A stretch of DNA of 64,000 bases from Chitinophagaceae bacterium (GTDB lineage Bacteria; Bacteroidota; Bacteroidia; Chitinophagales; Chitinophagaceae), in contig CANGIY010000001.1 in assembly GCA_947454235.1 (NCBI GenBank), forward strand, positions 1 through 64,000, given 5' to 3'. The notes beneath the pieces were generated by a model that was not told the origin of the DNA, searched no databases, and saw only the letters and a list, made by a program, of their open reading frames with translations. The position numbers and the translations under genes are program-made. Below, piece by piece: positions 35,377 to 44,566 of this stretch (positions are counted from its first letter, which is position 1; each line of letters begins with the position of its first letter).

Positions 35377-36627
35377 TTAGTGGAAGAAGATATACCCGAC
35401 TATGATGGCCGCAATTAACCCCAGTACATCAGCTAGTAACCCTGCCGCAAGTGCGTAACGGGTATTCTTGATTTGCACACTACCAAAATATACAGCAAGC
35501 ACATAAAAAGTCGTTTCTGTTGAACCCTGTATAATCGCTGCAACTTTTCCGGGGAAGGACGCCACACCGTAGTGTTTCATTACATCAACCATCAGTCCGC
35601 GCGCACCACCACCACTCAGGGGCTTCATAAACGCAACCGGTAATGCAGGTACAAAATCGGTATTGAGTCCGCACATTGCACATAAATTACTGATTCCGTT
35701 CACCATGAAATCCATACAGCCCGATGCGCGAAACACGCTGATACCAGCAAGCATAGCAACCAAGTAAGGTATTATGCGTGTGGCTACCTGAAACCCTTCT
35801 TTTGCACCCTCAATAAAGTTTTCGTAGACGTTTTGTCGCTTAATGGCTCCTGCAATCAGGAAGAGGCATATAATGGTTAGTATCACTCCGCTGCCAATTG
35901 CCCCCATGGTCGCGCTCACTTTTTCTGCGGGCAGGTGCGAAAGACTGTAGTGCATAATTGCAATTAGCCCTGCAAAAAATCCAACGAACAGCAACACAGG
36001 TAATTTGAAAATATTGATGCGCTGAAAAGCTGAAACAATTAAAATACCTGAAATGAATGCGATGAATGTAGCAATGAGGGTAGGTAAAAAGATATCGGCA
36101 GCATTGAAGTTGGCGACTTTTTGCTCTAAAGCAATGGTTTGCCGCATCACGATTACAGAAGTTGGAATGAGCGTAATTCCTGCCGTATTCAACACCAGGA
36201 ACATGATTTGAGCGTTTGAAGCGCTTTCCTTCTCGGGATTTAGGGCTTGCAGGTCGTTCATGGCTTTTAGCCCAAGCGGCGTTGCTGCATTGTCGAGCCC
36301 CAGCATATTTGCCGATAGATTCATGACAATATTGCCGTGTGCGGCATCGCCTGCAGGCACATCTTTAAACAACACCCGGAACAATGGCGCTACCAGTTTT
36401 GCTAAATAATTAATGGCGCCCGCCTTTTCCCCTATCTTCATGATTCCAAGCCACAACGTCATAACACCGGTAAGACCCAGTGAAATTTCGAAACCGTTTT
36501 TAGCTGCCTCGAAGAGTGCTTTTTGCATGTTGGAAAGCAGCGTAAAATCTCCTGTGATGAACACATTAATCAATGCGACCACAAAGCCGATCACAAAAAA
36601 GCCGATCCAAACATAATTGAGTACCAT
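35377..36627 (-). CDS. SpmA-SpmB fusion, nucleoside-recognition membrane protein
   Basis: 416 residues, a fusion of two Gate/nucleoside-recognition domains (SpmA-like about 1-205, SpmB-like about 210-416). Signature segments: NMLGLDNAATPLGLKAM, NTAGITLIPTSVIVMRQ, PVAFMKPLSGGGARGLM, and QGSTETTFYVLAVYFG. About ten membrane helices. In Bacillus, SpmA/B affect spore cores; in non-sporing bacteria the fusion is thought to be a transporter or permease-like inner membrane protein of unknown substrate. Stands alone on the minus strand. Confidence 0.85.
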   Translation of the reverse strand: MVLNYVWIGFFVIGFVVALINVFITGDFTLLSNMQKALFEAAKNGFEISLGLTGVMTLWLGIMKIGEKAGAINYLAKLVAPLFRVLFKDVPAGDAAHGNIVMNLSANMLGLDNAATPLGLKAMNDLQALNPEKESASNAQIMFLVLNTAGITLIPTSVIVMRQTIALEQKVANFNAADIFLPTLIATFIAFISGILIVSAFQRINIFKLPVLLFVGFFAGLIAIMHYSLSHLPAEKVSATMGAIGSGVILTIICLFLIAGAIKRQNVYENFIEGAKEGFQVATRIIPYLVAMLAGISVFRASGCMDFMVNGISNLCAMCGLNTDFVPALPVAFMKPLSGGGARGLMVDVMKHYGVASFPGKVAAIIQGSTETTFYVLAVYFGSVQIKNTRYALAAGLLADVLGLIAAIIVGYIFFH

Positions 36628-36697
36628 AACCTGAACTGGAACAAGTTACGCATTTTGTACAAACACAACGGGGAAAATGGAACCGTAAATGCGCTTT

Positions 36698-36937
36698 TTA
36701 ATTTTTGCCTATAAAAAAAACAAATGGCGTTCGACCATCAACCTGCAACGATTTACGCACTTTTTGCCACTTAGTAATAAGCTTGTAACTGTTGAGATCG
36801 GCAACTTCTAAATTTTCAAGATATTTTTTTGAAAGCAAATTTTTCTTCATAAAAGCATCTAAAAACAATGCCGACGTGACATCTGTTGCCAGAATATTCT
36901 TTACATATTTGAAGTGAAAATTTTTCTCTTTCCACAT
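36698..36937 (-). CDS. Small hypothetical protein
   Basis: 79-residue open frame (MWKEKNFHFKYVKNILATDV ... TPFVFFIGKN), basic, no signal peptide, no recognised domain. It starts 13 bases downstream of the small lipoprotein-like gene on the same strand, which favours it being real, but homology is needed. Confidence 0.4.
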   Translation of the reverse strand: MWKEKNFHFKYVKNILATDVTSALFLDAFMKKNLLSKKYLENLEVADLNSYKLITKWQKVRKSLQVDGRTPFVFFIGKN

Positions 36938-36950
36938 AATGCGTACTATT

Positions 36951-37103
36951 TTAACGTCTTCTGTATTTTGCTTTCCTGTAATGTTTAGAAAGATCGCTAT
37001 CGCAACCGCAACGTTTGCTTTCTGAAATACACCCTGCCAAAAATTCTAAAGCAAAAAGACTTAAACAAATATAAGCAATAAACCTACCCGTTCTTTTTCT
37101 CAT
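36951..37103 (-). CDS. Short lipoprotein-like protein
   Basis: 50 residues from ATG 37103. MRKRTGRFIAYICLSLFALE leads to the lipobox-like FLAGC, then a basic Cys-rich tail SESKRCGCDSDLSKHYRKAK. Similar short proteins with GC-x-ESKRCGCG occur in Bacteroidota. The start lies 29 bases from the divergent glycosyltransferase start at 37133, so they share a promoter region. Confidence 0.6.
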   Translation of the reverse strand: MRKRTGRFIAYICLSLFALEFLAGCISESKRCGCDSDLSKHYRKAKYRRR

Positions 37104-37132
37104 AACTTTTACTTTTGTAAAAATAGGAATAA

Positions 37133-38224
37133 TTGGCAAAATCCAAATTAAAACGGGCACTTGTTGCACCCCTTGATTGGGGTATGGGTCATACTGCCCG
37201 TTGTGTTCCTATTATCAGATACCTGATTGAAAGCCATGTACATGTAGTGTTTGCCGGCAACAAAAACCAGCAGGCCTATATCAGCAGCCGATTCCCGCAA
37301 CTGGAGTTGGTGGATTTAGATGGTTATGATATCGTTTACGGCACATCAAAGCTGGGCAATAAACTCACTATTGCAGCCCAACTCACGCAGTTGGGTAAGA
37401 AAATAAAAACCGAGCATGAGTGGCTCAAGAAAAATGTTACGACAATACAACCCGATTTAATCATAAGTGACAACAGGTATGGTTTGTACGCCAGCGATAT
37501 AAATAGCGTTATTCTCACGCACCAGTTGCAAATTATGACTGGTGTTGGCGCACTGGGCGATATGGTGGTTCAAAAGTATCATTACAGTTTGCTGAACAAG
37601 TTTTCAGAGGTTTGGGTGCCTGATGTGGCTACCGCTCCCGGACTTGCAGGTAAGTTAGCGCATCCCGGTTCTTTGCCTTCAAACATGAAATACATTGGGT
37701 TGTTGAGCAGGTATGCAGACCAACCTGTGACGAACGAAGGCAACTTTACTCTCGCGCTCCTTTCGGGGCCAGAACCGCAGCGGTCTATATTTGAGCAAGA
37801 ATTGAGGGAGCAGTTTAAAGCTGGCGGTAAGCATATCACTATTGTAGGTGGTACATGGAGTAAGGATGCTGCATTGCCCGAAGAAGGGGGTATTACATAT
37901 TATTCCCAGCCTGATGAAACGACATTGTTTGACTTAATAGCCAAAGCAAAGGTGGTTATTTCACGAAGCGGGTATTCAACCCTAATGGATCTGGTAGCCA
38001 TGGGCAAAAAAGCCATTGTTGTACCTACACCCGGACAAACAGAGCAAGAATACCTTGCCAAAAGCCTTGCTGAAAATGGAACGTTTATGGCTGGTGAGCA
38101 GGGTAAGTCTAACTTCCCATCTCTTGTAGAACGAAGTCAAAATTTTGTTCCAAAGTTTCCTTTTTCTAACGCTGATTTTATGGGTTTCAAATCAGTTGTA
38201 GATGAAGCGATAGGAGGTGTTTAG
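37133..38224 (+). CDS. MurG-like glycosyltransferase (GT-B)
   Basis: 363 residues. GT-B fold: N-terminal VAPLDWGMGHTARCVPIIRY, C-terminal donor-site segments ISRSGYSTLMDLVAMGKK and PTPGQTEQEYLAKSL, matching the GT28/MurG arrangement. The start is TTG at 37133, supported by AGGAA at 37124-37128 four bases upstream and by the usual homologue start; the first ATG would cut into the glycine motif. Acceptor unknown. Convergent with the TIGR01777 gene (four-base gap). Confidence 0.83.
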   Translation: MAKSKLKRALVAPLDWGMGHTARCVPIIRYLIESHVHVVFAGNKNQQAYISSRFPQLELVDLDGYDIVYGTSKLGNKLTIAAQLTQLGKKIKTEHEWLKKNVTTIQPDLIISDNRYGLYASDINSVILTHQLQIMTGVGALGDMVVQKYHYSLLNKFSEVWVPDVATAPGLAGKLAHPGSLPSNMKYIGLLSRYADQPVTNEGNFTLALLSGPEPQRSIFEQELREQFKAGGKHITIVGGTWSKDAALPEEGGITYYSQPDETTLFDLIAKAKVVISRSGYSTLMDLVAMGKKAIVVPTPGQTEQEYLAKSLAENGTFMAGEQGKSNFPSLVERSQNFVPKFPFSNADFMGFKSVVDEAIGGV

Positions 38225-38228
38225 AGGG

Positions 38229-39158
38229 CTACTTGTGCGTCAAGTTTTTTAATGCACTTTCCAGTGTCGGGTATTTGAATTGATAGCCTTCCTTAAGTGC
38301 GTGAGTTGGCAGTACCCATCTGCTTTTAAGCACTAGCTCCGTTTCAGTGCCAATTAATAATGCTCCCAGTTCCATCATCCAATTTGGTGCAGGTAGTCCA
38401 AATTTTACACGGAGTGCCTTTCTGAACAATGCCATAAATTCTGTATTCTTAATGGGGTTTGGAGCAGTGCAGTTGAATACGCCATTGAGATTTGGATTAT
38501 TGAGCAGCCAATCAATTATTCCAGTTACATCATCTTCGTGAATCCAGCTTACCCATTGGCGGCCATTGCCTTGCCTGCCACCCAGCCCCCATTTTGCCAT
38601 ATTCTTCAATCTCGGAAACACGCCTTCGTTTTTGCTGAGTACCAGACTGGTGCGTAAGACGATATTGCGCGTCCCGGAGCATTTTGCTATTGCTTCATTG
38701 TATGTTTGCTCCCATTGTCTGCACACCTGTTCTGAAAAACCAAAGCCCAGTTCGCCGTCAAATTCATCCATCGTTCTATCTTCAGCATGGCGGTAGATAG
38801 TTGCAGAGGCAAGTTGCACCCATAGTTTAGGGGGATTTTTACAACCACTGATTGCTGCCCCTAGTGCGTTGACTGAATGAACTCTTGAAGCTATAATTTC
38901 GGTTGTATTTTGCTCATTGTAACGGCAATTTACGTTCTTACCTGTCAGGTTTATCAGCATATCTGCGCCTTCAAGAGCTTTAGTCCACGTGCCTTGAGTG
39001 GCACCATCCCATACAATAGTTTTAGTATTGCCCTTATCGGGTTTGGCTGTCCGGCTGAGAATAATGATTTCCTGTGCTTTGTTTTTGTAAAATTCAGCAA
39101 GCGCTTTTCCTATCTGACCTGTGCCGCCCGCCAATACTATTTTGTTGATTGGTTTCAT
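38229..39158 (-). CDS. TIGR01777-family NAD-dependent epimerase-like protein
   Basis: 309 residues. Rossmann start KIVLAGGTGQIGKALAEFY (GxxGxxG), WDG and ADMLINLTGKNVNCRY typical of the family, and the C-terminal DUF1731-like end (LVLKSRWVLPTHALKEGYQF, KYPTLESALKNL). Extended SDR fold, without the classical YxxxK catalytic context clear. Function of the family is not established (yfcH-like). Its start overlaps the DCC gene stop by four bases (ATGA), so they form an operon. Confidence 0.87.
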   Translation of the reverse strand: MKPINKIVLAGGTGQIGKALAEFYKNKAQEIIILSRTAKPDKGNTKTIVWDGATQGTWTKALEGADMLINLTGKNVNCRYNEQNTTEIIASRVHSVNALGAAISGCKNPPKLWVQLASATIYRHAEDRTMDEFDGELGFGFSEQVCRQWEQTYNEAIAKCSGTRNIVLRTSLVLSKNEGVFPRLKNMAKWGLGGRQGNGRQWVSWIHEDDVTGIIDWLLNNPNLNGVFNCTAPNPIKNTEFMALFRKALRVKFGLPAPNWMMELGALLIGTETELVLKSRWVLPTHALKEGYQFKYPTLESALKNLTHK

Positions 39159-39970
39159 AATGTGATGATGATTAAGACAATGATTCTATAAACAACCCAC
39201 CCCAATGATGCCAAAAGTGGCAGGTGCAACAATTTCATGCGGCGTAGGTGTTCGAGCAACATCAATCCTGCTGTGCCCATAAAAATGGCAGCGTAAACCA
39301 GCGGGCTTGTTACATGGCATAAGCGACATACACCCTCACCAACCAGCAGCACTAAGCTACCCGCCAATGATATTGTCATCATATTACCCAGATAGTCGAG
39401 TGTTATAGGCTTAGCGATAAAGTTCATTAGAACACCCTGAAAAAGAATTTGACCGCCACATATCATAAACTCCCTAAAGAAGCGGCTGACAGGAATAAGA
39501 CCAGCAAGGTGCGCAGAATAATGCGTAAGTACCAATGAGGTAACAAGCCAGGCAAATACGATGAATACCCAGCGGTATTTTACATTCACATCAGGTATGC
39601 ACCTGTCCGTGTTGGCATCGGTGGGTATAATTACTTTTCGGTTGAAAGAAATGAACTTATACAGCCTTCTAAAAAACCATTGAAAAGCACTTGTTTCAAA
39701 AACAGGTTTAAGTAAAGGGATGCCATTGCCTACTATTTTCAAAAGACTGTCAAGCCCATAAGTTACTTCACCAGTTTGGGTGTTAACTAGGGCGATTTCA
39801 TTTCTTGCACGGTCAAGGTCAAGCTGGGTATAGTTTTCGCCCTCAATTTCGTTATAGGGTTTGAGCCCCTTGGATTCCAGCAGCCCCGCCTTAATAAAAA
39901 CACCCGTGTAAGTCTTACACAAGGGACATTGGTGGTCGAAAATCAACACATGATGAAACAGCGTTTTCAT
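39155..39970 (-). CDS. DCC-family thiol-disulfide-type protein with membrane helices
   Basis: 271 residues. N-terminal DUF393/DCC motif FDHQCPLCKTY with C15-x-x-C18, a thioredoxin-like start, followed by a multi-helix membrane region (about 140-270). DCC proteins are presumed thiol-disulfide oxidoreductases. The gene is directly upstream of the TIGR01777 gene, with a 4-base overlap, a pairing known in several bacteria. Confidence 0.82.
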   Translation of the reverse strand: MKTLFHHVLIFDHQCPLCKTYTGVFIKAGLLESKGLKPYNEIEGENYTQLDLDRARNEIALVNTQTGEVTYGLDSLLKIVGNGIPLLKPVFETSAFQWFFRRLYKFISFNRKVIIPTDANTDRCIPDVNVKYRWVFIVFAWLVTSLVLTHYSAHLAGLIPVSRFFREFMICGGQILFQGVLMNFIAKPITLDYLGNMMTISLAGSLVLLVGEGVCRLCHVTSPLVYAAIFMGTAGLMLLEHLRRMKLLHLPLLASLGWVVYRIIVLIIITL

Positions 39971-40086
39971 AGCCTTTCGATTAATTCACCACAAAGCTAC
40001 AAAATCTTCCTGTATTTTCAATATTTTTTGAAAATACAGGAAGAAAAGAATCAGACACTTAGAAAATCATCCCCCCCAACAACACA

Positions 40087-40110
40087 ACAGCCCCGCTTTC
40101 GCGAGGCTGT
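40087..40110 (-). terminator. Hairpin after typA
   Basis: Minus strand ACAGCCTCGC-GAAA-GCGGGGCTGT, a 10-bp stem with a GAAA tetraloop, 25 bases past the typA stop. No strong T run follows, so termination is plausible but not certain. Confidence 0.55.
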
Positions 40111-40134
40111 CATTCAAAAAATATCAATTAAAGA

Positions 40135-41943
40135 CTATGCTTCGGTTTTAAGCATTTTAGCGTATTTCTTACGGTCTTCTTCGTCAAGCATAATTTTACG
40201 CAAACGGATGTTTTGAGGAGTTACCTCAATGCACTCGTCAGGTTGAATGTATTCCATGCACTCTTCAAGTGTCATAAGTATTTTTGGAACGATACGAACT
40301 GAGTCATCGCTACCACTTGCACGCATGTTGGTGAGTTTTTTAGCTTCTACAACATTCACAACCAGATCTCCCGGTTTAATGTGTTCACCAATGATCTGAC
40401 CACCATATACTTCTTGCATTGGGTCAACGAAGAATGCACCCCTGTCTTGTAATTTGTCGATAGAGTATGCTGTTGCAAGTCCGTTTAGTTTTGACACCAA
40501 TACACCATTGCTTCTGCCCGGAATGAAACCTTTGTAAGGTTTGTATTCTGCGAAACGGTGTGCCATTACAGCCTCACCTTGTGTGTTGGTCAACATTTGG
40601 CTACGCAAACCAATCAAACCACGTGAAGGAATATCAAACTCAAGGTGTTGCATCATGCCCTTAGTTTCCATGATGTGCATTTCACCTTTACGTTGTGTTA
40701 CAAGGTCAATTACTTTACCACTGAATTCAGCAGGCACGTCAACTACGAGAATCTCGTATGGTTCACATTTTTTGCCGTCGATTTCTTTGATAATTACTTG
40801 CGGCTGACCAACAGTTAACTCGTAACCCTCACGCCTCATTGTTTCAACAAGTACGCTCAAGTGAAGGATACCACGACCATACACAAGGAATTTATCAGCG
40901 TCGTCGGTTTCATGCACCCTCAATGCGAGGTTTTTCTCCAACTCCTTCATTAACCTGTCGCGAATGTGGCGGCTGGTAACGAATTTTCCTTCTTTACCGA
41001 AGAAAGGTGAGTTGTTGATTGAGAACTGCATGTTCATTGTTGGTTCGTCAATCGGAATCACTGGAACTGCTTCAGGTGTTTCGAAGTCAGCGATTGTTTC
41101 ACCAATCTGGAAGCCTTCGATACCTACTACAGCGCAAATGTCACCGCAATTTACCGAATCAACACGTTTTTTACCCATGTCAACGAACACATACAGTTCT
41201 TTTACTTTGCTGCGCACCATAGTGCCGTCTTGTTTGCAAAGCATCACCTGTTGGTTTTCGCGAATAGTACCGCGGGTAACTTTACCAATTGCGATACGAC
41301 CGAGGAACGAACTATAGTCGAGTGATGTTACTTGTAACTGTAACGGACCTTCAACCACATTTGGCGGCGGCACTTTCTCGAGGATAGTGTCTAACACCGG
41401 AGTGATATCTTCAGTTGGCGTGAGTGATGTATTGAACCAGCCTTGTTTTGAAGAACCGTACAATGTCGGGAAGTCAAGTTGTTCTTCAGTAGCATCAAGC
41501 TGGAAGAACAATTCGAAAACTGCATCATGCACTTCTTCAGGGCGGCAGTTTGGCTTATCTACTTTGTTAATTACAACAATTGGGTGCAGGTTTAGGGCTA
41601 GTGCCTTTTGCAACACGAAACGTGTTTGCGGCATAGGACCTTCAAATGCATCGACCAACAACAAAACGCCGTCAGCCATTTTCAATACCCTTTCCACCTC
41701 ACCACCGAAGTCGGCGTGGCCCGGAGTATCGATTACATTGATTTTAACACCTTTGTACGTTACAGAAACGTTTTTAGCAAGAATGGTGATACCTCTTTCC
41801 CTTTCAAGCTCGTTATTGTCCATGATGAGTTCACCAGTTTCCTGATTATCTCTGAACACATTTGTAGAATGGAGGATTTTGTCTACTAGAGTGGTTTTGC
41901 CATGGTCAACGTGCGCGATAATGGCAATATTGCGAATATCCAT
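40135..41943 (-). CDS. typA: Ribosome-associated GTPase TypA/BipA
   Basis: 602 residues. Translational GTPase motifs: G1 AHVDHGKT at 10-17, G2 ERGITI, G3 DTPGHADFGGEV at 72-83, G4 NKVDKP. The C-terminal part (FIPGRSNGVLVSKLNGLATA, GGQIIGEHIKPGDLVVNV) is the TypA-specific domain. It binds the 70S ribosome near the A site and aids ribosome assembly, notably in cold or stress. The predicted -7 box at 42046-42053 gives a leader of about 95 bases that contains a hairpin. Confidence 0.95.
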   Translation of the reverse strand: MDIRNIAIIAHVDHGKTTLVDKILHSTNVFRDNQETGELIMDNNELERERGITILAKNVSVTYKGVKINVIDTPGHADFGGEVERVLKMADGVLLLVDAFEGPMPQTRFVLQKALALNLHPIVVINKVDKPNCRPEEVHDAVFELFFQLDATEEQLDFPTLYGSSKQGWFNTSLTPTEDITPVLDTILEKVPPPNVVEGPLQLQVTSLDYSSFLGRIAIGKVTRGTIRENQQVMLCKQDGTMVRSKVKELYVFVDMGKKRVDSVNCGDICAVVGIEGFQIGETIADFETPEAVPVIPIDEPTMNMQFSINNSPFFGKEGKFVTSRHIRDRLMKELEKNLALRVHETDDADKFLVYGRGILHLSVLVETMRREGYELTVGQPQVIIKEIDGKKCEPYEILVVDVPAEFSGKVIDLVTQRKGEMHIMETKGMMQHLEFDIPSRGLIGLRSQMLTNTQGEAVMAHRFAEYKPYKGFIPGRSNGVLVSKLNGLATAYSIDKLQDRGAFFVDPMQEVYGGQIIGEHIKPGDLVVNVVEAKKLTNMRASGSDDSVRIVPKILMTLEECMEYIQPDECIEVTPQNIRLRKIMLDEEDRKKYAKMLKTEA

Positions 41944-41998
41944 ATTTATTTTTAATGCCCCTGACAGCCGAAATTAGGGCTGCTTTTGCAACAAATAA

Positions 41999-42026
41999 CC
42001 CTTCCCAACGGAGCGATCAGGAAGGG
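41999..42026 (-). other. Hairpin in the predicted typA 5' leader
   Basis: CCCTTCC / GGAAGGG, perfect 7-bp arms with a 14-base loop, about 56 bases before the typA start. The open frame at 41955-42149 on the plus strand is not convincing. Confidence 0.45.
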
Positions 42027-42045
42027 CGATCTTTATTTCAGGGTG

Positions 42046-42053
42046 CAAAGGTA
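42046..42053 (-). promoter_or_regulatory. -7 box of typA
   Basis: Minus strand TACCTTTG followed by CACC. A TTG lies 15 bases upstream of the box, shorter than the usual spacing. Confidence 0.45.
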
Positions 42054-42227
42054 AGTATTATACAAATACAACATACACACAAATCAGAAAAAGGTGTTAT
42101 TAAAAGATTAAAAAGTGCCCTTTTGAGACATTTGGTTGCTGCTTGGTGAGAAATCAGCACTTTTTTGTTGAAATAATGGTACATTAGCTAGGTTAATATT
42201 AGACATTCTTGCAAAACCTGAAGTGTT

Positions 42228-42809
42228 ATGTTACAAAGCCTGATGCAGTTTCTCAATAGTTTCTACCCGCTCAACGAGCAATTGGCAGAGACTATCGAAA
42301 AAAATTTAGAAGTAATTGAGGTGCCCAAGCAGACTTTACTTTTAAAAGACGGTGAACGTTGCGACTACGTATTTGTTGTGCTCAAAGGTATAGCAAGAAT
42401 GTACTATCTGAAAGATGGCGAAGAAGTTTGTTCCCGCTTTTCGGAAGAAAACCAGATGATACTTTCTGTAAAAAGTTTCTTTGCACGGGTGCCGGGCTAC
42501 GAGTATATAGAAACCATTGAAAACTGCACCATTGCACGCATTCATCACGATAATTTGCAGAAGATTTATCGCGAATTCATTGAATTCAACTTTGTTGCCA
42601 GAATTATTACCGAACAATATTTTATGCGCAGCGAAGACCGTCTATACCTTCTGCGCCGCCAAAGTGCTGAAGAAAGGTACGTTTACCTTACCGAACATCA
42701 TGCATCGTTGGTACTTCGGGTGCCGTTGAAGTATATCGCTTCTTACCTGGGTATAAATATGGAAACTCTTAGCCGAATCAGGAAAAAACTAGCTACCAGC
42801 AAACACTAA
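42228..42809 (+). CDS. Crp/Fnr-family transcriptional regulator
   Basis: 193 residues. Cyclic-nucleotide-binding-type beta-roll about 20-125 (KQTLLLKDGERCDYVFVVLK), then a dimer helix and winged-helix DNA-binding domain with recognition segment VPLKYIASYLGINMETLSRI at about 165-185. The effector-pocket residues do not let me say which ligand it senses; no Fe-S cysteine cluster is seen. The exported-protein gene starts 13 bases downstream and is probably co-transcribed. Confidence 0.9.
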   Translation: MLQSLMQFLNSFYPLNEQLAETIEKNLEVIEVPKQTLLLKDGERCDYVFVVLKGIARMYYLKDGEEVCSRFSEENQMILSVKSFFARVPGYEYIETIENCTIARIHHDNLQKIYREFIEFNFVARIITEQYFMRSEDRLYLLRRQSAEERYVYLTEHHASLVLRVPLKYIASYLGINMETLSRIRKKLATSKH

Positions 42810-42821
42810 TTTATTTTAAGA

Positions 42822-43445
42822 ATGAAGACAACTACCCTAGTAAAAACGTTGGCAACATTGGCTTTGATGTCTATATCATTACAGTCGAATGCTATTGGTA
42901 AAAACACCAAGCCCATGACCTTTGAAAAAAAGACACACTCCCTGTCTTTGAGCTATGGCGCACCCAGTATTTTATTCCCGATAGGCAAAACTTTTGGACC
43001 CATAAATTTTGGTTACGAGTACCAATTGACCAGAATGTTTGGTGTGGGCGGACTTATTTCATACAGTTCGGCAAAGGCAAACACAGAAACTTATTACGAT
43101 AATGGTTCTCCATTATTCAATTATGCTTGGCATGGTTCTTACTATTTTGTGGGTGCCCATGGTACTGTTTACTGGATGAACAGGAGCAACTGGGCATTAT
43201 ACAGTGGTTTGAGCGTTGGTTATATGAAAGTAACCTTGGGAGTAGATTTAACTGATATTCAGTACAGGTATCGTGTTCCTAGCATTGATGTGAGCGCATC
43301 GGGCCCAATGGTTGTTATAGATTTATTTGGTGCCAAGTACAAAGTCTCGAAAGAAGTTTCCATTTTTAGTGAATTCGGTCTGCTTACTAAAGGTATTGTG
43401 TGCGGGGGAATTCAATATTCATTCCCGTCACCGGGTTACAAATAA
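42822..43445 (+). CDS. Outer-membrane beta-barrel-like protein
   Basis: 207 residues. Signal peptide (TLVKTLATLALMSISLQSNA). The mature region alternates Tyr/Gly-rich strands (HSLSLSYGAPSILFPIG, INFGYEYQLTRMFGVGGLIS, GLSVGYMKVTLGVDL), consistent with a small outer-membrane barrel. No named family. Just downstream of the Crp/Fnr gene, so probably the same transcript. Confidence 0.65.
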   Translation: MKTTTLVKTLATLALMSISLQSNAIGKNTKPMTFEKKTHSLSLSYGAPSILFPIGKTFGPINFGYEYQLTRMFGVGGLISYSSAKANTETYYDNGSPLFNYAWHGSYYFVGAHGTVYWMNRSNWALYSGLSVGYMKVTLGVDLTDIQYRYRVPSIDVSASGPMVVIDLFGAKYKVSKEVSIFSEFGLLTKGIVCGGIQYSFPSPGYK

Positions 43446-43462
43446 TACCCTGCTTACTCCTC

Positions 43463-44050
43463 TTAAGGCAGGTAGGGAATTTCATTGGGTTTACCCTTGT
43501 AGTGTTGAACGATTATTTTTTGTTGCGGGGCAGTGAGCAACAGCACGTGCAAATCGTTACCGCCGTACAACAGATAAAAAGTTTCCGGCAATTGGGCATT
43601 GTGCAATTGAAGATTGACCTCTTTGAAAAAATTGCGTGGGGCAGTTTCCCAGAATGCGCTGCTTTTCAGATCTTGCTCGGTGTATAGCTGCACTACTGTA
43701 CCATTGATGGACACTTTGTAGCTTTTTTGGTAGTCGGGGGCTGATTTTACCGATAGTTTAAAATTTCTCTTTTCCAGAATACTATTCAAAGCGGGCATAA
43801 ACGTTTCAAAGCTAAACTCGGCAAGCTCTTCGGCGTCAATGTGTGCTATTTTGAAATTGGCATCGTCGTAAATATCGAACGAGTCTATTAAAGCAGTTTT
43901 TAAGGCATCTATTTTGTGTGTATCAGCAAATTTCAGGAACCCACTTTCATACAAAGCCAAGCCCGGTTTTTTGCCTTGCTGTGCCTGGCTCTTTTGTCCA
44001 AAGCTTCCCGTCGTCAGAAACGACACTATCAACAACCAAAAACCTCTCAT
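43463..44050 (-). CDS. Exported protein of unknown function
   Basis: 195 residues with signal peptide (MRGFWLLIVSFLTTGSFGQ). The mature part is mixed alpha/beta (SFETFMPALNSILEKRNFKL, TFYLLYGGNDLHVLLLT); no motif recognised. Convergent with the barrel gene (17-base gap), so it is a separate unit. Confidence 0.55.
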   Translation of the reverse strand: MRGFWLLIVSFLTTGSFGQKSQAQQGKKPGLALYESGFLKFADTHKIDALKTALIDSFDIYDDANFKIAHIDAEELAEFSFETFMPALNSILEKRNFKLSVKSAPDYQKSYKVSINGTVVQLYTEQDLKSSAFWETAPRNFFKEVNLQLHNAQLPETFYLLYGGNDLHVLLLTAPQQKIIVQHYKGKPNEIPYLP

Positions 44051-44120
44051 AAAACCATTTTAACCTATACTAATAATCAACTGGTTATGTAAATGTAGTG
44101 ATTTTTGGGGTGGGGATGGG

Positions 44121-44564
44121 GTGTTTCGAATTGCTACCGATTCGGTAGGGTTGAAAACGCTTGCATGGGGTTGCCCTTATATGGATGGCAATGCGGCGAT
44201 TGATGCACGGGTATTGTACCGCTTGGTGTTTCAGGATGACACCACTATTTTTGGAGATTCTTGCACCGATGCGACTGATATTGCCAACCGACGATACCGA
44301 AAGCTGGATAAAACAATACAACAGGCATACGAACTGTTCCCGAACCCCGCTACTGACCAAATTACTGTAAAACAAAAATTTGCGAGTGCAGAAAACTTAG
44401 AAATAGCCATTTACGACCAGATAGGACAACTCATAAGTGATGAAAAAGTAGATTTTATAGGAAAATATACATTTTCTACCAACAATTTGAATAATGGTGT
44501 ATATTTGATGGTTTTAAAGGGTTTGAAAGGCAATAGCGCAACAATAAAATTCATAAAACAATAG
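44121..44564 (+). pseudogene. 5'-truncated T9SS cargo gene (C-terminal remnant)
   Basis: Only the end of a T9SS cargo protein is left: KTLAWGCPYMDGNAAIDARV and a DDTTIFGDSC segment (the membrane-distal pattern common before the sorting domain), then LFPNPATDQITVKQ ... LNNGVYLMVLKG ... TIKFIKQ. There is no signal peptide or credible start (GTG 44121 is the first candidate codon, and the frame is open upstream to about 44067). The lost N-terminus indicates a deletion or recombination. Ends two bases before the next T9SS gene. Confidence 0.7.
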
Positions 44565-44566
44565 CC

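Noticed and set aside
41955-42149. Open frame between typA and the Crp/Fnr gene
   Set aside because: It overlaps the predicted typA promoter and leader hairpin and shows no domain.
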